Source of the DNA: Bordetella parapertussis
GTDB lineage: Bacteria; Pseudomonadota; Gammaproteobacteria; Burkholderiales; SG8-41
Length of the DNA stretch: 37,038 nucleotides
Reading direction: 5' to 3'
NCBI GenBank assembly: GCA_945906935.1
Contig: CAMDSO010000031.1
Location: forward strand, 1 to 37,038
The position numbers and the translations under genes were made by a program. The notes beneath the pieces are model-generated. The model was given only the letters and a program-made list of their open reading frames with translations. It had not been told where the DNA came from and did no database searches. Below, piece after piece: positions 7,563 through 15,493 of the stretch; position 1 is the first letter of the stretch, and each line of letters starts with the position of its first letter.

Positions 7563-8491
7563 AAGGCGGTATTGAAGCTCTGTTTGAAGCGTGCGGCGAT
7601 TTGGTCGCGCGTGAATTGATGGTTCTGGCCGCCGCGATGGGCAATCTTCCAGGCGCCGATTAGCGAAGCGAGCCGACCGGTGAGCTCCCAATCCATGCCG
7701 TTGGCAAGTCCATACAGCAGGCCGGCGCGGTAAGCATCACCACAACCGGTCGGATCTACCACCGCGTCCGGCGTGGCGCAGGGAATTTCAATCGTGCGGC
7801 CGGCGCTGAAAATCTGCGAGCCCTTGGCGCCGCGCGTAACAATCAAACCCTTGAGATGTTTCGCCAGTGATTCGAGCGTCTCACCGGTTTTTTCCTGCAG
7901 CACACTGGCTTCGTAGTCATTTACAGAAAGGTAATCGGCAAGCCGGATAAAATTGCGCAACTCTTCACCGTTGAACATCGGCAGGCCCTGACCCGGATCG
8001 AAGATAAACGGCACACCTGCCTCGTGAAATTCGCGTGCGTGCTGGATCATGCCGTTGCGGCCATCGGGGGCAACGATGCCGATGGCGAGATTCTTCGCAT
8101 CGGCTATATGGTTCTGGTGCGAAAAATTCATCGCGCCCGGATGAAACGCAGTGATCTGGTTGTCATCAAGATCGGTGGTGATGAAGGCCTGCGCGGTGAA
8201 GCTGTCGGCAACCTTGCGTATGTGCGTTTGCGCGATCTGCAATTTATCGAGCCGCGCCTGATAGGGCGGATAATCGTCGCCGACCGTGGCCATGATCAAC
8301 GGCTCACCACCGAGCATTTTCAGGCTGTAGGCGATGTTGCCGGCGCAACCGCCATATTCGCGCCGCATGTCGGGTACCAGAAACGCCACATTCAGGATAT
8401 GCAGCTGTTCGGGCAGTATCTGCTCCTTGAAGCGGCCGGGGAACACCATGATGGTATCGTAAGCAATCGAACCACAAATCAGCGTATGCAT
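7556..8491 (-). CDS. PfkB-family carbohydrate/adenosine kinase
   Basis: 311 residues. The ribokinase fold is shown by the N-terminal di-glycine region GGCAGNIAYSLKMLGG (about residues 43-58) and the C-terminal catalytic and anion-hole motif VVDPTGCGDAYRAG (about 245-258), whose second aspartate is the expected base. Family members with this look are often annotated as adenosine kinase; the true substrate (nucleoside or sugar) cannot be fixed. The start is the ATG at 8491, supported by an extended -10 promoter about 30 bases upstream. It shares a transcript with the lipoprotein gene, whose GTG start overlaps its stop. Confidence 0.88.
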   Translation of the reverse strand: MHTLICGSIAYDTIMVFPGRFKEQILPEQLHILNVAFLVPDMRREYGGCAGNIAYSLKMLGGEPLIMATVGDDYPPYQARLDKLQIAQTHIRKVADSFTAQAFITTDLDDNQITAFHPGAMNFSHQNHIADAKNLAIGIVAPDGRNGMIQHAREFHEAGVPFIFDPGQGLPMFNGEELRNFIRLADYLSVNDYEASVLQEKTGETLESLAKHLKGLIVTRGAKGSQIFSAGRTIEIPCATPDAVVDPTGCGDAYRAGLLYGLANGMDWELTGRLASLIGAWKIAHRGGQNHQFTRDQIAARFKQSFNTALW

Positions 8492-8521
8492 AGTCTGGAG
8501 AGCTCTGCGTGAAAGGAGCTG

Positions 8522-8530
8522 ATTATAACA
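8522..8530 (-). promoter_or_regulatory. Extended -10 promoter of the PfkB kinase gene
   Basis: On the reverse strand the sequence TGTTATAAT is a perfect -10 box with the TGn extension. There is no good -35, as is common for this promoter class. The leader to the ATG at 8491 is about 25 bases. Confidence 0.65.
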
Positions 8531-8592
8531 TCCGACCCCCGTCTTCCTGCGGGGTGCGCCGCCATTGCCATGGGTGATGGGCGGGAAAGATC

Positions 8593-8601
8593 TGCTATTA
8601 T
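8593..8601 (+). promoter_or_regulatory. Extended -10 promoter of mscL
   Basis: TGCTATTAT carries the TGn extension and a -10 matching five of six bases. It lies about 35 bases before the mscL start, and no -35 is evident. A very strong ribosome binding site (GGGGAGGT, 8623-8630) follows, five bases before the ATG. Confidence 0.45.
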
Positions 8602-8635
8602 TCTTCAGCCTTATTAACTAACGGGGAGGTAAATC

Positions 8636-9061
8636 ATGTTGGAAGAATTCAAGAAGTTCGCCATGCGCGGCAATGTGGTCGACATGGCGGTCGGCATTAT
8701 CATCGGCGCGGCGTTTGGCAAGATTGTCGATTCGCTGGTGAAAGATCTCATCATGCCGCCGATTGGCATGTTGCTCGGCAAGGTGGATTTCGCCAATCTG
8801 TTTTTTGTCATGAAGGAAGGTGCCGCATCCGGACCTTACCTCAGCGTGGATGCCGCGCAAAAGGCCGGTGCTGTGACCTTCAACTACGGCCTGTTCATCA
8901 ACACCTGTATTTCGTTTGTGATCGTCGCCTTTGCGGTGTTCATTCTGATTCGTGCGATCAACCGTTTGCAGGCGGCCGAAACGCCCGCCGCACCCGCAGA
9001 ACCAGTGACACCGGAAGACGTTGTGCTGCTGCGCGAAATTCGCGATGCACTGAAGAAATAG
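8636..9061 (+). CDS. mscL: Large-conductance mechanosensitive channel MscL
   Basis: 141 residues. Forms the homopentameric inner-membrane channel that releases solutes under hypo-osmotic shock. The N-terminal amphipathic helix ([19 protein letters not shown]) runs into the pore-lining TM1 (about 17-45, with [12 protein letters not shown]). A periplasmic loop and TM2 (about 75-100) follow. The C-terminal [16 protein letters not shown] is the cytoplasmic helical bundle. The length is typical. The gene is monocistronic, with an ideal Shine-Dalgarno and a strong terminator shared with tpx. Confidence 0.97.
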   Translation: MLEEFKKFAMRGNVVDMAVGIIIGAAFGKIVDSLVKDLIMPPIGMLLGKVDFANLFFVMKEGAASGPYLSVDAAQKAGAVTFNYGLFINTCISFVIVAFAVFILIRAINRLQAAETPAAPAEPVTPEDVVLLREIRDALKK

Positions 9062-9077
9062 CCGAAACGGCGTTGCC

Positions 9078-9111
9078 AAAAAAAACGGCGCGGAAATCCG
9101 CGCCGTTTTTT
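9078..9111. terminator. Bidirectional terminator between mscL and tpx
   Basis: Perfect 8-bp GC stem CGGCGCGG (9086-9093) and CCGCGCCG (9098-9105) with loop AAAT, flanked by eight A on the left and six T on the right. It therefore works on both strands and serves the convergent mscL (+) and tpx (-). Confidence 0.93.
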
Positions 9112-9156
9112 ATTGCCGCCGGCGATACATCTGCGGCGACGAGTGCAGACCGCTTT

Positions 9157-9657
9157 TTACTTCAGTGCAGCCAGTGCAGCGTCGTAGTCCGGCTCGTTCT
9201 TGATCTCCGACACGAGTTGCGAATACGTCACCTTGTCGTTTTCGTCGATCACCACCACCGCGCGTGCGGTCAGGCTGCGCAACGGGCCATCGGTAATATC
9301 AACGCCGTATTTGGCGTGAAAGTCATGACCACGGAAGCTCGACAACGTAACCACGTTGCTCAAACCTTCGGCTTCGCAGAAACGCTTCATGGCAAACGGC
9401 AGATCGCCCGACACCACCAGTACCACGGTGTTGGTAAGGCCGCCGGCCTGTTCGTTGAATTTGCGCGTCGAGGTTTGGCACACTGGCGTATCGAGACTCG
9501 GCACAATGTTCAGAACTTTGCGCTTGCCGGCAAAATCTTTGAGACTGACTTCTTTGAGGTCTTTGCCGGTCAAGCTGAAATCAGCCGCAGCATCGCCGGC
9601 CTTGGGAAAATTGCCTGCGACATTGATGGGGTTGCCGCCGAGGGTAACGCTGGACAT
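9157..9657 (-). CDS. tpx: Thiol peroxidase (Tpx, atypical 2-Cys peroxiredoxin)
   Basis: 166 residues. Reduces hydrogen and lipid peroxides using thioredoxin. The peroxidatic cysteine is C60 in [15 protein letters not shown] and the resolving cysteine is C94 in KRFCEAEGL; both positions match the family. The N terminus ([12 protein letters not shown]) and length are typical. A good Shine-Dalgarno (AAGGAG) lies nine bases before the ATG. Despite other reverse-strand genes upstream, a terminator-like hairpin after gcvH and a candidate promoter suggest that it is transcribed on its own. Confidence 0.96.
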   Translation of the reverse strand: MSSVTLGGNPINVAGNFPKAGDAAADFSLTGKDLKEVSLKDFAGKRKVLNIVPSLDTPVCQTSTRKFNEQAGGLTNTVVLVVSGDLPFAMKRFCEAEGLSNVVTLSSFRGHDFHAKYGVDITDGPLRSLTARAVVVIDENDKVTYSQLVSEIKNEPDYDAALAALK

Positions 9658-9702
9658 CGATATTCTCCTTGATGCGATGGGTGGTAAAAAATTGGGCCGC
9701 CG

Positions 9703-9731
9703 AGTATGCCCGTCGCACCGGTGACACGCAA
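9703..9731 (-). promoter_or_regulatory. Candidate tpx promoter
   Basis: On the reverse strand TTGCGT (9726-9731) and CATACT (9703-9708) lie 17 bp apart, with three and four consensus matches. The leader would be about 40 bases. No OxyR-type site could be recognised by eye. Confidence 0.35.
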
Positions 9732-9746
9732 CAATCTGTATGCGGC

Positions 9747-9767
9747 AAAACCCTGCTTGCGGCAGGG
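9747..9767 (-). terminator. Likely terminator after gcvH
   Basis: On the reverse strand CCCTGC-CGCAA-GCAGGG is followed by TTTT. The stem is strong but the U-tract is short. It lies about 30 bases past the gcvH stop. Confidence 0.5.
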
Positions 9768-9795
9768 GCTCTTGCCGGCAAAGATCGGCTGGCCG

Positions 9796-10185
9796 CTAGG
9801 CCTGATCGGTGTCCGCCAGCGCCTGATAAGCGGCGGCGTCGAGGAGACTTGCAAACTCGCCAGGGTCGCTCGGTGTCAGTTTGAAAATCCACGCGGCATA
9901 AGCATCGGCATTGATTTTTTCAGGCGCATCGGCGAGCTCTGCATTGACTGCAATCACGACTCCCGAGGCCGGCGTATGCACGTCGGAGGCGGTCTTTACC
10001 GATTCGACAACACCGCAGGCCTCGTCTTTTTTAACCAGCCGGCCAAGCGCCGGCGCTTCGACATACACCAGATCACCCAGCGTTTCCTGAGCATGCGCGG
10101 TAATGCCAACCGCGACATTGCCGTCGGCCTCCAATCTCAGCCAGGTGTGGGCGGGTGAATATTTCAATTCGGATGAAGTGGTCAT
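9796..10185 (-). CDS. gcvH: Glycine cleavage system H protein
   Basis: 129 residues, the normal length. Carries the aminomethyl group on a lipoyl arm between the P, T and L proteins. The lipoylation site is K64 in VESVKTASDVHTPASG, and the flanking LGDLVYVEAPALG and EACGVVESVK strands form the hammerhead fold. A Shine-Dalgarno AAGGAA precedes the ATG. gcvT and gcvP are not neighbours here. It lies 31 bp after the DUF3426 gene and may be read from the accBC transcript as well. H proteins also act in lipoate transfer, so a stand-alone gcvH is not unusual. Confidence 0.96.
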   Translation of the reverse strand: MTTSSELKYSPAHTWLRLEADGNVAVGITAHAQETLGDLVYVEAPALGRLVKKDEACGVVESVKTASDVHTPASGVVIAVNAELADAPEKINADAYAAWIFKLTPSDPGEFASLLDAAAYQALADTDQA

Positions 10186-10216
10186 TTTTGTGTTCCTTAT
10201 TTCAAATATGGCAGGA

Positions 10217-11296
10217 TCAGCCCGCCGGCGCTGCCATCAAGTCAAGCCGGAAGCCGGCCGCGCCAAGATCGCCGCTGTCTATGTTCAAACGGATCGTTAC
10301 TTCTGCGCTGGGCGCCATGCCGGCGCGCCAGTCGTTACGCTCCGACAAATATTCCGCCGGCAAAAAGATGCGCCGCGCCACCGTATGTTCGCGCGTATTG
10401 GTGAACACCACATCAAGGGCTGGAAAACCCAGGGTAATGGCGGCCTGATTGCGCAGGGTCGCAGTCAATATCACCAGGCCTGGATTAGCCGGATCCGCAG
10501 CCTGCATATCAGAGGCTTCGATCGTGAGTTGGCGCGGACGCTGCGGCAGGTCCACACTGCACTGCAGATATTTGCAGGCGGCGCCCAGCAGCGGGCGCGT
10601 CTCCGGCAAAGAGGCGGCAAGCTCGCTACGATACCAATAGACCATCTGCACGCCCAGCATACTTAGCATCAAGACTGCCCCGCCGGCCCACAGCAGGGTG
10701 CGTTTGCGCGGAGCAGGCGATGGCGCGACCGCGGGTGGCAGCACAAAAATCGGCGGCACAAGATTTGATTCGTTAGGGTTTAAGGCATCCGGTGCCGGCG
10801 CCAGCTGAGGTGTATTTTCGCGGCCCGCGTCGTCTTCGCTAGAAGGCGGTGCATCAAGGCCGTTTTGCGGCGCTGACACGCTGGTATCGGTATCCGTCGC
10901 CGAAGGTTGGTCGACAGAAATGTCCGCGACGCGAGCGATATCTGCCTGTGGCTCATCTGCCAACAGAGGGAGTGCGGCAGGCGACTGCAATTGAATCTCG
11001 TCGCGAACATGCAATCCCGCCTCGGCCGGCGCGTTCTCCCTCTCCAGCATCTGCGATGTCACCAGCACCTCGTTCGACGCGGCTTCTGCGGGCACAACAA
11101 ACGCTGCAGGTAACCCGACGCCCGGTGGCGGCGTCACCGGTGACAATGCCTGCTCCGGCAGCGTCGCCAGCGCCTTGAAACCATCGAACACCTTGGCACA
11201 GCGACCACAGCGGACCAGGCCCTGCTGCGATTGCAACTGCTGCGGGGTGACGCGAAATCGGGTGCTACAGTCCGGACACTGCGTGGTCATGCTCAT
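10217..11296 (-). CDS. Zinc-ribbon and DUF3426 membrane protein
   Basis: 359 residues from the ATG at 11296; a second ATG two codons later is equally acceptable. The N-terminal MJ0042-type zinc ribbon has paired cysteines QCPDC (C7, C10) and RCGRC (C30, C33). Then follow about 160 residues of Ala/Pro/acidic low-complexity sequence, one transmembrane helix (201-221) and a C-terminal DUF3426 domain of about 120 residues in the periplasm. The domain order and the place after prmA are typical of betaproteobacteria. The function is unknown; a transmembrane adaptor with a cytoplasmic zinc ribbon is inference. An upstream TTG in frame directly abuts the prmA stop but would put nine unrelated residues ahead of the ribbon. 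Confidence 0.85.
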   Translation of the reverse strand: MSMTTQCPDCSTRFRVTPQQLQSQQGLVRCGRCAKVFDGFKALATLPEQALSPVTPPPGVGLPAAFVVPAEAASNEVLVTSQMLERENAPAEAGLHVRDEIQLQSPAALPLLADEPQADIARVADISVDQPSATDTDTSVSAPQNGLDAPPSSEDDAGRENTPQLAPAPDALNPNESNLVPPIFVLPPAVAPSPAPRKRTLLWAGGAVLMLSMLGVQMVYWYRSELAASLPETRPLLGAACKYLQCSVDLPQRPRQLTIEASDMQAADPANPGLVILTATLRNQAAITLGFPALDVVFTNTREHTVARRIFLPAEYLSERNDWRAGMAPSAEVTIRLNIDSGDLGAAGFRLDLMAAPAG

Positions 11297-11323
11297 GCGT
11301 GGGCTCGCCTCACTAATGCACAA

Positions 11324-12214
11324 TCAGCGACGATGGCCGACCAGCAGCACCCAACCGTCTTCACGTTGTTCGTGCGCCATGTCAAACCATTCGGTGTAAC
11401 AGTCAAACACTTCGGTCGCCTGATGCTCAAGTATGCCTGAGAGCACCACGCGCCCGCCGACCCTGCTTGCTCGAGCCAGCAGCGGCGCCAATAATTTAAG
11501 CGGATTGGCAAGAATATTGGCAAGAACGATCTCGTAGGTTTTGGAGAGGATGCAATCGCCGCCGCCTACCTGCAACTGCACCTGGTTTTGCACGGCGTTA
11601 TTCTGCGCGGCAATCACGGCGGCCGGGTCAATATCGATACCGGTGGCGGTAGCGGCGCCGAGTTTCATCGCGGCAATTGCGAGTATGCCGGAGCCACAAC
11701 CATAGTCGAGGACGTGCTCGCCGCCGCGCAAATTGAGGTCGAGCCATTCAAGACATAAACGCGTGGTCGGATGGGTGCCAGTACCAAAGGCAAGGCCGGG
11801 ATCGATAGTCAGATTGATGGCGGCGGCATCGGGCGCTGTGTGCCAGGTTGGCACCACCCAAACCCTGGGCGAAACATGCACTGGGCGAAAGTCCGCCTGC
11901 ACGGCGCGCACCCAGTCCTGATCTTCGATGCGCTCGACCGTAAAACTACTGGCCGGATCATAGCCGGCAGCCGACAGCGCCGCGGGAACCGCCTCGGCGA
12001 TATCGGCATGTTCGTCGAACAACGCCAGCACACGGGCCATTTCCCAACTCAGCGCCCCGGTTTCGCCGGGCTCGTTGAAACGTGCGCATTCACGCGGCGT
12101 GCCGGCATAAGCGTCGCCAACCTCGACAGACACCGCTCCGGTCTCCAGCAAAGCGTCGACGAGCGTATCGGTGTTCTGCGGAACCACATCCAGCGTAATC
12201 GCGAGCCAGGCCAT
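11324..12214 (-). CDS. prmA: Ribosomal protein L11 methyltransferase PrmA
   Basis: 296 residues. Trimethylates ribosomal protein L11 with S-adenosylmethionine. The N-terminal targeting domain (MAWLAITLDV) is followed by the pre-motif AFGTGTHPTTRLCLEWL and SAM motif I HVLDYGCGSGILAIAA. GIDIDPAAV is the ribose-binding acidic loop, and VLANILANPL is the NxxxxP-type motif characteristic of PrmA. The length is typical. It starts 24 bp after the accC stop, so it belongs to the aroQ-accB-accC transcript. Confidence 0.96.
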   Translation of the reverse strand: MAWLAITLDVVPQNTDTLVDALLETGAVSVEVGDAYAGTPRECARFNEPGETGALSWEMARVLALFDEHADIAEAVPAALSAAGYDPASSFTVERIEDQDWVRAVQADFRPVHVSPRVWVVPTWHTAPDAAAINLTIDPGLAFGTGTHPTTRLCLEWLDLNLRGGEHVLDYGCGSGILAIAAMKLGAATATGIDIDPAAVIAAQNNAVQNQVQLQVGGGDCILSKTYEIVLANILANPLKLLAPLLARASRVGGRVVLSGILEHQATEVFDCYTEWFDMAHEQREDGWVLLVGHRR

Positions 12215-12238
12215 AATCGTTATCCGGGGCGCGCGCCG

Positions 12239-13594
12239 CTACTTGCTCTTGACCGACTTGGCGAGCTTCTCTTCGAGGTAGTGGATGCTGGTGCCGCCAC
12301 GACGAAATGCCGCGTCCTGCATGAGTTCTGCGTGCAGCGGCAGATTGGTCTTGATGCCCTCGACCACTGCTTCGGACAACGCGATACTCATACGCGCAAT
12401 CGCCTGTTCACGCGTATCACCATAGGCGATCAGCTTGCCAATCAACGAATCGTAGTGCGGCGGCACAAAATAATTGTTATAGGCATGCGAATCGACGCGG
12501 ATACCGGGCCCGCCGGGCATGTGCCAGGAGGTGATGCGGCCGGGCGACGGCGTGAACTTGGTCGGATCCTCCGCATTGATCCGGCATTCGATGGCATGGC
12601 CCTTCAAGACGATGTCGCGCTGCTTGACCGGCATGCGCTCGCCGGCGGCAATGCGTATCTGCGCCTGGACGAGATCAATGCCGGTGACAAATTCGGTCAC
12701 CGGATGCTCGACCTGCAGGCGCGTGTTCATCTCAATGAAATAAAACTCCTCATTCTCGTAGAGGAATTCGAAGGTACCCGCCCCCTCGTAGCCGATCTTG
12801 CGGCAAGCCTCGGCGCAGCGCTCGCCCACGCGCACGCGGCTGCGCGCCGACAAATGCGGCGCCGGCGCTTCTTCAATGATTTTCTGATGGCGGCGCTGCA
12901 TCGAGCAATCGCGATCGCCCAGATAAACTGCGTTCCGGAACTTATCGGCCAGCACCTGAATTTCAATATGGCGCGGCTTTTCGAGGTACTTTTCCATGTA
13001 GACCATGGGATTGGAAAATGCCGCCTGCGCCTCGGCACGCGTCATCTGTACCGCATTAAGCAACGCCGCCTCGGTATGCACCACGCGCATGCCGCGCCCG
13101 CCGCCGCCGCCCGCCGCCTTGATAATGACGGGGTAACCGATCGCACGGGCGGCCTTGACGATTTCCGCGGGCACGTCGGACAAGGCGCCTTCACTGCCGG
13201 GCACACAGGGCACGCCGGCTTTTTTCATGGTGGCCTTGGCACTGACCTTGTCGCCCATCAAACGGATCGTCTCCGCTTTTGGGCCGATGAAAACAAAACC
13301 GCTTTTCTCCACACGCTCGGCAAAATCGGCATTCTCTGAAAGAAAACCGTAGCCCGGATGGATCGCTTGTGCGTCCGTCACTTCAGCCGCGCTGATTATG
13401 GCCGGAATATTGAGGTAACTCAGGGCCGGCGAGGCCGGCCCGATACAAACCGACTCATCGGCCAGTTTTACGTATTTGGCCTCGGCGTCCGCCTCGGAAT
13501 GCACAGCCACCGTTTTAATGCCCATTTCGCGGCAGGCACGCTGTACCCGCAGCGCAATTTCGCCACGATTAGCAATAAGAATTTTTTCAAACAT
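12239..13594 (-). CDS. accC: Acetyl-CoA carboxylase, biotin carboxylase subunit
   Basis: 451 residues starting [16 protein letters not shown] at the ATG at 13594; in-frame starts further upstream lie in the accB-accC gap and do not fit the family N terminus. ATP-grasp enzyme that carboxylates biotin on AccB. Visible features are the N-terminal domain, [10 protein letters not shown] (80-89), the Gly-rich ATP loop [10 protein letters not shown] (161-170), and the metal and catalytic motif [14 protein letters not shown]. No strong Shine-Dalgarno precedes it; its start lies inside the end of a small ORF that fills the gap after accB, so translation may depend on coupling. Confidence 0.97.
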   Translation of the reverse strand: MFEKILIANRGEIALRVQRACREMGIKTVAVHSEADAEAKYVKLADESVCIGPASPALSYLNIPAIISAAEVTDAQAIHPGYGFLSENADFAERVEKSGFVFIGPKAETIRLMGDKVSAKATMKKAGVPCVPGSEGALSDVPAEIVKAARAIGYPVIIKAAGGGGGRGMRVVHTEAALLNAVQMTRAEAQAAFSNPMVYMEKYLEKPRHIEIQVLADKFRNAVYLGDRDCSMQRRHQKIIEEAPAPHLSARSRVRVGERCAEACRKIGYEGAGTFEFLYENEEFYFIEMNTRLQVEHPVTEFVTGIDLVQAQIRIAAGERMPVKQRDIVLKGHAIECRINAEDPTKFTPSPGRITSWHMPGGPGIRVDSHAYNNYFVPPHYDSLIGKLIAYGDTREQAIARMSIALSEAVVEGIKTNLPLHAELMQDAAFRRGGTSIHYLEEKLAKSVKSK

Positions 13595-13727
13595 GGCAAA
13601 TAACCAAACCATCCGGGGTCTGCTGCGGCCAATACGGCGTGACGTCATCGCCCCTTGGGGCAATCCATCGGCTGGTAAGCTGTTCGGGTTGGTTAACCCC
13701 GCCCTTCACGCCTCGCGCTTCAGTCAT
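13587..13727 (-). CDS. Possible 46-aa small protein between accB and accC
   Basis: The ATG at 13727 shares one base with the accB stop (TGATG), and the TGA at 13587-13589 falls eight bases into accC. The ORF therefore spans the whole 132-bp gap. The product begins [10 protein letters not shown], has three Trp/Tyr-type aromatic residues ([15 protein letters not shown]) and ends in LVICHV. No family was recognised. The same DNA contains an inverted repeat (13647-13664, ATCGCCCC-TT-GGGGCAAT) and the palindromes TGACGTCA and GGTTAACC, so an RNA or operator role is an alternative. The overlap arrangement is suggestive but can arise by chance. Confidence 0.35.
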   Translation of the reverse strand: MTEARGVKGGVNQPEQLTSRWIAPRGDDVTPYWPQQTPDGLVICHV

Positions 13728-14179
13728 CAACCAATCACCATCAGCTGATGACCATACTCGACAGGCTGTCCGTTCTCGACCAGAATCGCCTTGATCACTC
13801 CGGAACGGTCGGCCTCGATTTCGTTGAGCAGTTTCATCGCCTCGATAATGCACACCGTTTCGCCTTCTTTCACGGTTTGACCGACCTCGACAAAAGACTT
13901 GGCGCCTGGATTGGGTGACCGATAAAAAGTACCCACCATCGGCGACTTCAGCAAATGGCCCTCTGGCTGTGCCGGGGCCGCCGACTCGCCGGGGGGCGCC
14001 ACTGACACTGCGGCCGCCACGGGTGCTGCAGCGGCCACCGCCTGCGTCACCACGGGCGCCGGGGCCTGCGTGCTGCCGCGGCTGATCCGAACCTTTTCCT
14101 CGCCCTCGGTGATCTCCAGTTCGGCAATCCCGGACTCCTCGACGAGATCAATCAACTTCTTCAGTTTTCGTAAATCCAT
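13727..14179 (-). CDS. accB: Biotin carboxyl carrier protein of acetyl-CoA carboxylase
   Basis: 150 residues from the ATG at 14179, two bases after the aroQ stop; the start [20 protein letters not shown] aligns with E. coli AccB. A GTG two codons earlier overlaps the aroQ stop but is unlikely. A Shine-Dalgarno GGGAG sits inside the end of aroQ. The N-terminal helix domain is followed by an Ala/Pro/Val linker (about 36-75) and the biotinyl domain. The biotinylated lysine is K116 in [14 protein letters not shown], and the preceding thumb region [16 protein letters not shown] is typical. It carries CO2 from AccC to the AccAD transferase for fatty-acid synthesis. Confidence 0.97.
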   Translation of the reverse strand: MDLRKLKKLIDLVEESGIAELEITEGEEKVRISRGSTQAPAPVVTQAVAAAAPVAAAVSVAPPGESAAPAQPEGHLLKSPMVGTFYRSPNPGAKSFVEVGQTVKEGETVCIIEAMKLLNEIEADRSGVIKAILVENGQPVEYGHQLMVIG

Positions 14180-14181
14180 AG

Positions 14182-14637
14182 TCACACTCCCTGCGAATGC
14201 TGCAGCGCATAGTCCAGCGCCAACTCGTAACCTTTACCACCCAGCCCGCTGACTATGCCGACCGCGAGGTCGGTGAAATACGAGTGGTGGCGGAATTTTT
14301 CCCTGGCGAATACATTGGATAGATGTACTTCAATAAACGGTATGGCGACCGCGGCCAGCGCATCACGGAGCGCCACGCTGGTATGCGTAAACGCGGCCGG
14401 ATTGATGATGATGAAATCCACCGCATTACGGGATGCCTGGTGAATACGGTCGATCAGGTCACCTTCCTGATTACTTTGAAAAGTCACCAGCGCGACACCC
14501 GCCGCGCGCGCCCGATCAACCAAGCGCTGGTCGATCGAGGCGAGGGTGGCGGATCCATAATAAGCGGGCTCGCGAGTGCCCAATAAATTCAGGTTGGGCC
14601 CATGGATCACGAGTATGCTTTTCGGCGTAGGCATCAT
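14182..14637 (-). CDS. aroQ: Type II 3-dehydroquinate dehydratase
   Basis: 151 residues. Third step of the shikimate pathway. The active-site motifs are [18 protein letters not shown] (about 11-28, with the catalytic tyrosine in the following loop), [26 protein letters not shown] and [18 protein letters not shown]. The trailing [14 protein letters not shown] is also typical. AGGAT lies about eight bases before the ATG. It heads the aroQ-accB-accC-prmA cluster, an arrangement common in beta- and gammaproteobacteria. Confidence 0.97.
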   Translation of the reverse strand: MMPTPKSILVIHGPNLNLLGTREPAYYGSATLASIDQRLVDRARAAGVALVTFQSNQEGDLIDRIHQASRNAVDFIIINPAAFTHTSVALRDALAAVAIPFIEVHLSNVFAREKFRHHSYFTDLAVGIVSGLGGKGYELALDYALQHSQGV

Positions 14638-14958
14638 GTCAATAATCCTCTTCGCTTGGCAGTGGCAGCCTGCCTGTGCACCAGACCGCCACAGCGGGCC
14701 CTTACACGATAACTGCAGATCGACCCAGTTTACCGGAATTTCTCACCGCACAACGCTGTTTGACTGACTGCCTCTGGCGCACACTTGAGGCGACCAGGGT
14801 GGCCGCAATGTGGAAACTTCAGCCCTCAGCGAGCATCGGCACTTCACCCTCTTGACAAGACCATAATCCCTGACAATCGAATCAAAATTGGTCTGAATTT
14901 CTATTTTTCGATGCCGTTAGAAGACAATCGAGAAAGGTTTTCGAGATTTATGCCCCGA
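14638..14958. other. Intergenic region upstream of aroQ; probable promoter region
   Basis: 321 bp without a credible gene, lying between the tlpA-like stop and the aroQ start, both on the reverse strand. It should hold the promoter of the acc cluster. A weak candidate on the reverse strand is TAAACT near 14732 with a poorly placed TTGTGC. A 9-bp direct repeat GACAATCGA occurs at 14872-14880 and 14923-14931 (51 bp apart), in an AT-richer part of the region. No hairpin with a T-run was found to end the dsbD-tlpA transcript. Confidence 0.4.
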
Positions 14959-15489
14959 TCAGAATAACGGCTGCAGTGTTTTTTGCAGCTTTTCAGGCCT
15001 CAGTATTCCCGTAACCGAGGCCACGACACGCCCGGATCGATCCAGGATCAAACTAAAGGGCAATACGCCAGCGCGATCACCCACTTCTCGCGCCAACTCC
15101 ATCACCTCCAAGCCGCCAACCAACAACGGGTAGTTGATGCCCATTTCCTTGGCGTAAATAGCAACTCTTTCTGTCGTATCGACGGCAATGCCGACAAATT
15201 GAACACCTTTCGCCGCATTTTCAGATTGCCATTTGATGAACTCCGGGATTTCCTCGCGGCAGGGTGCACACCAGGTGGCCCAGAAGTTAACCACCAGCAA
15301 CTTGCCGCGGTATTGCTCCAGCGAGACCACTCCACCATCGAGCCCCTGCAGGCGCACGGCCATGATGCGCGCCCCCGCCACCGCCGGATCCGGCCCATCA
15401 TTGAAAGCACCGGCTCGCCACTGATAAACCAGTAGACCGGCCCCGGCGAAAACAAGCGCGGCGAGCGTCAGCAATAATTTCTGTCGCAT
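14959..15489 (-). CDS. TlpA/ResA-like periplasmic thiol-disulfide oxidoreductase
   Basis: 176 residues from the ATG at 15489, four bases after the dsbD stop. A basic N terminus and hydrophobic segment (about 4-23) act as an uncleaved anchor or signal. The thioredoxin domain has the active site FWATWCAPCREEIPEF (CxxC about residues 72-75), and the cis-proline loop lies in GVLPFSLILDRSG. The family delivers reductant to cytochrome c maturation or to oxidised periplasmic proteins. Being directly downstream of dsbD, which exports electrons from thioredoxin, it is a plausible client of DsbD. In-frame codons upstream of 15489 lie within dsbD. Confidence 0.9.
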   Translation of the reverse strand: MRQKLLLTLAALVFAGAGLLVYQWRAGAFNDGPDPAVAGARIMAVRLQGLDGGVVSLEQYRGKLLVVNFWATWCAPCREEIPEFIKWQSENAAKGVQFVGIAVDTTERVAIYAKEMGINYPLLVGGLEVMELAREVGDRAGVLPFSLILDRSGRVVASVTGILRPEKLQKTLQPLF

Positions 15490-15493
15490 AGGG

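Noticed and set aside
9796-10185. Orphan gcvH as a sign of a moonlighting lipoate pathway
   Set aside because: The protein looks fully standard, and gcvT/gcvP may lie elsewhere in the genome; nothing here shows a different role.
11771-13339. 522-codon forward frame opposite prmA and accC
   Set aside because: Antisense artefact of codon bias; no motifs and no start signals.
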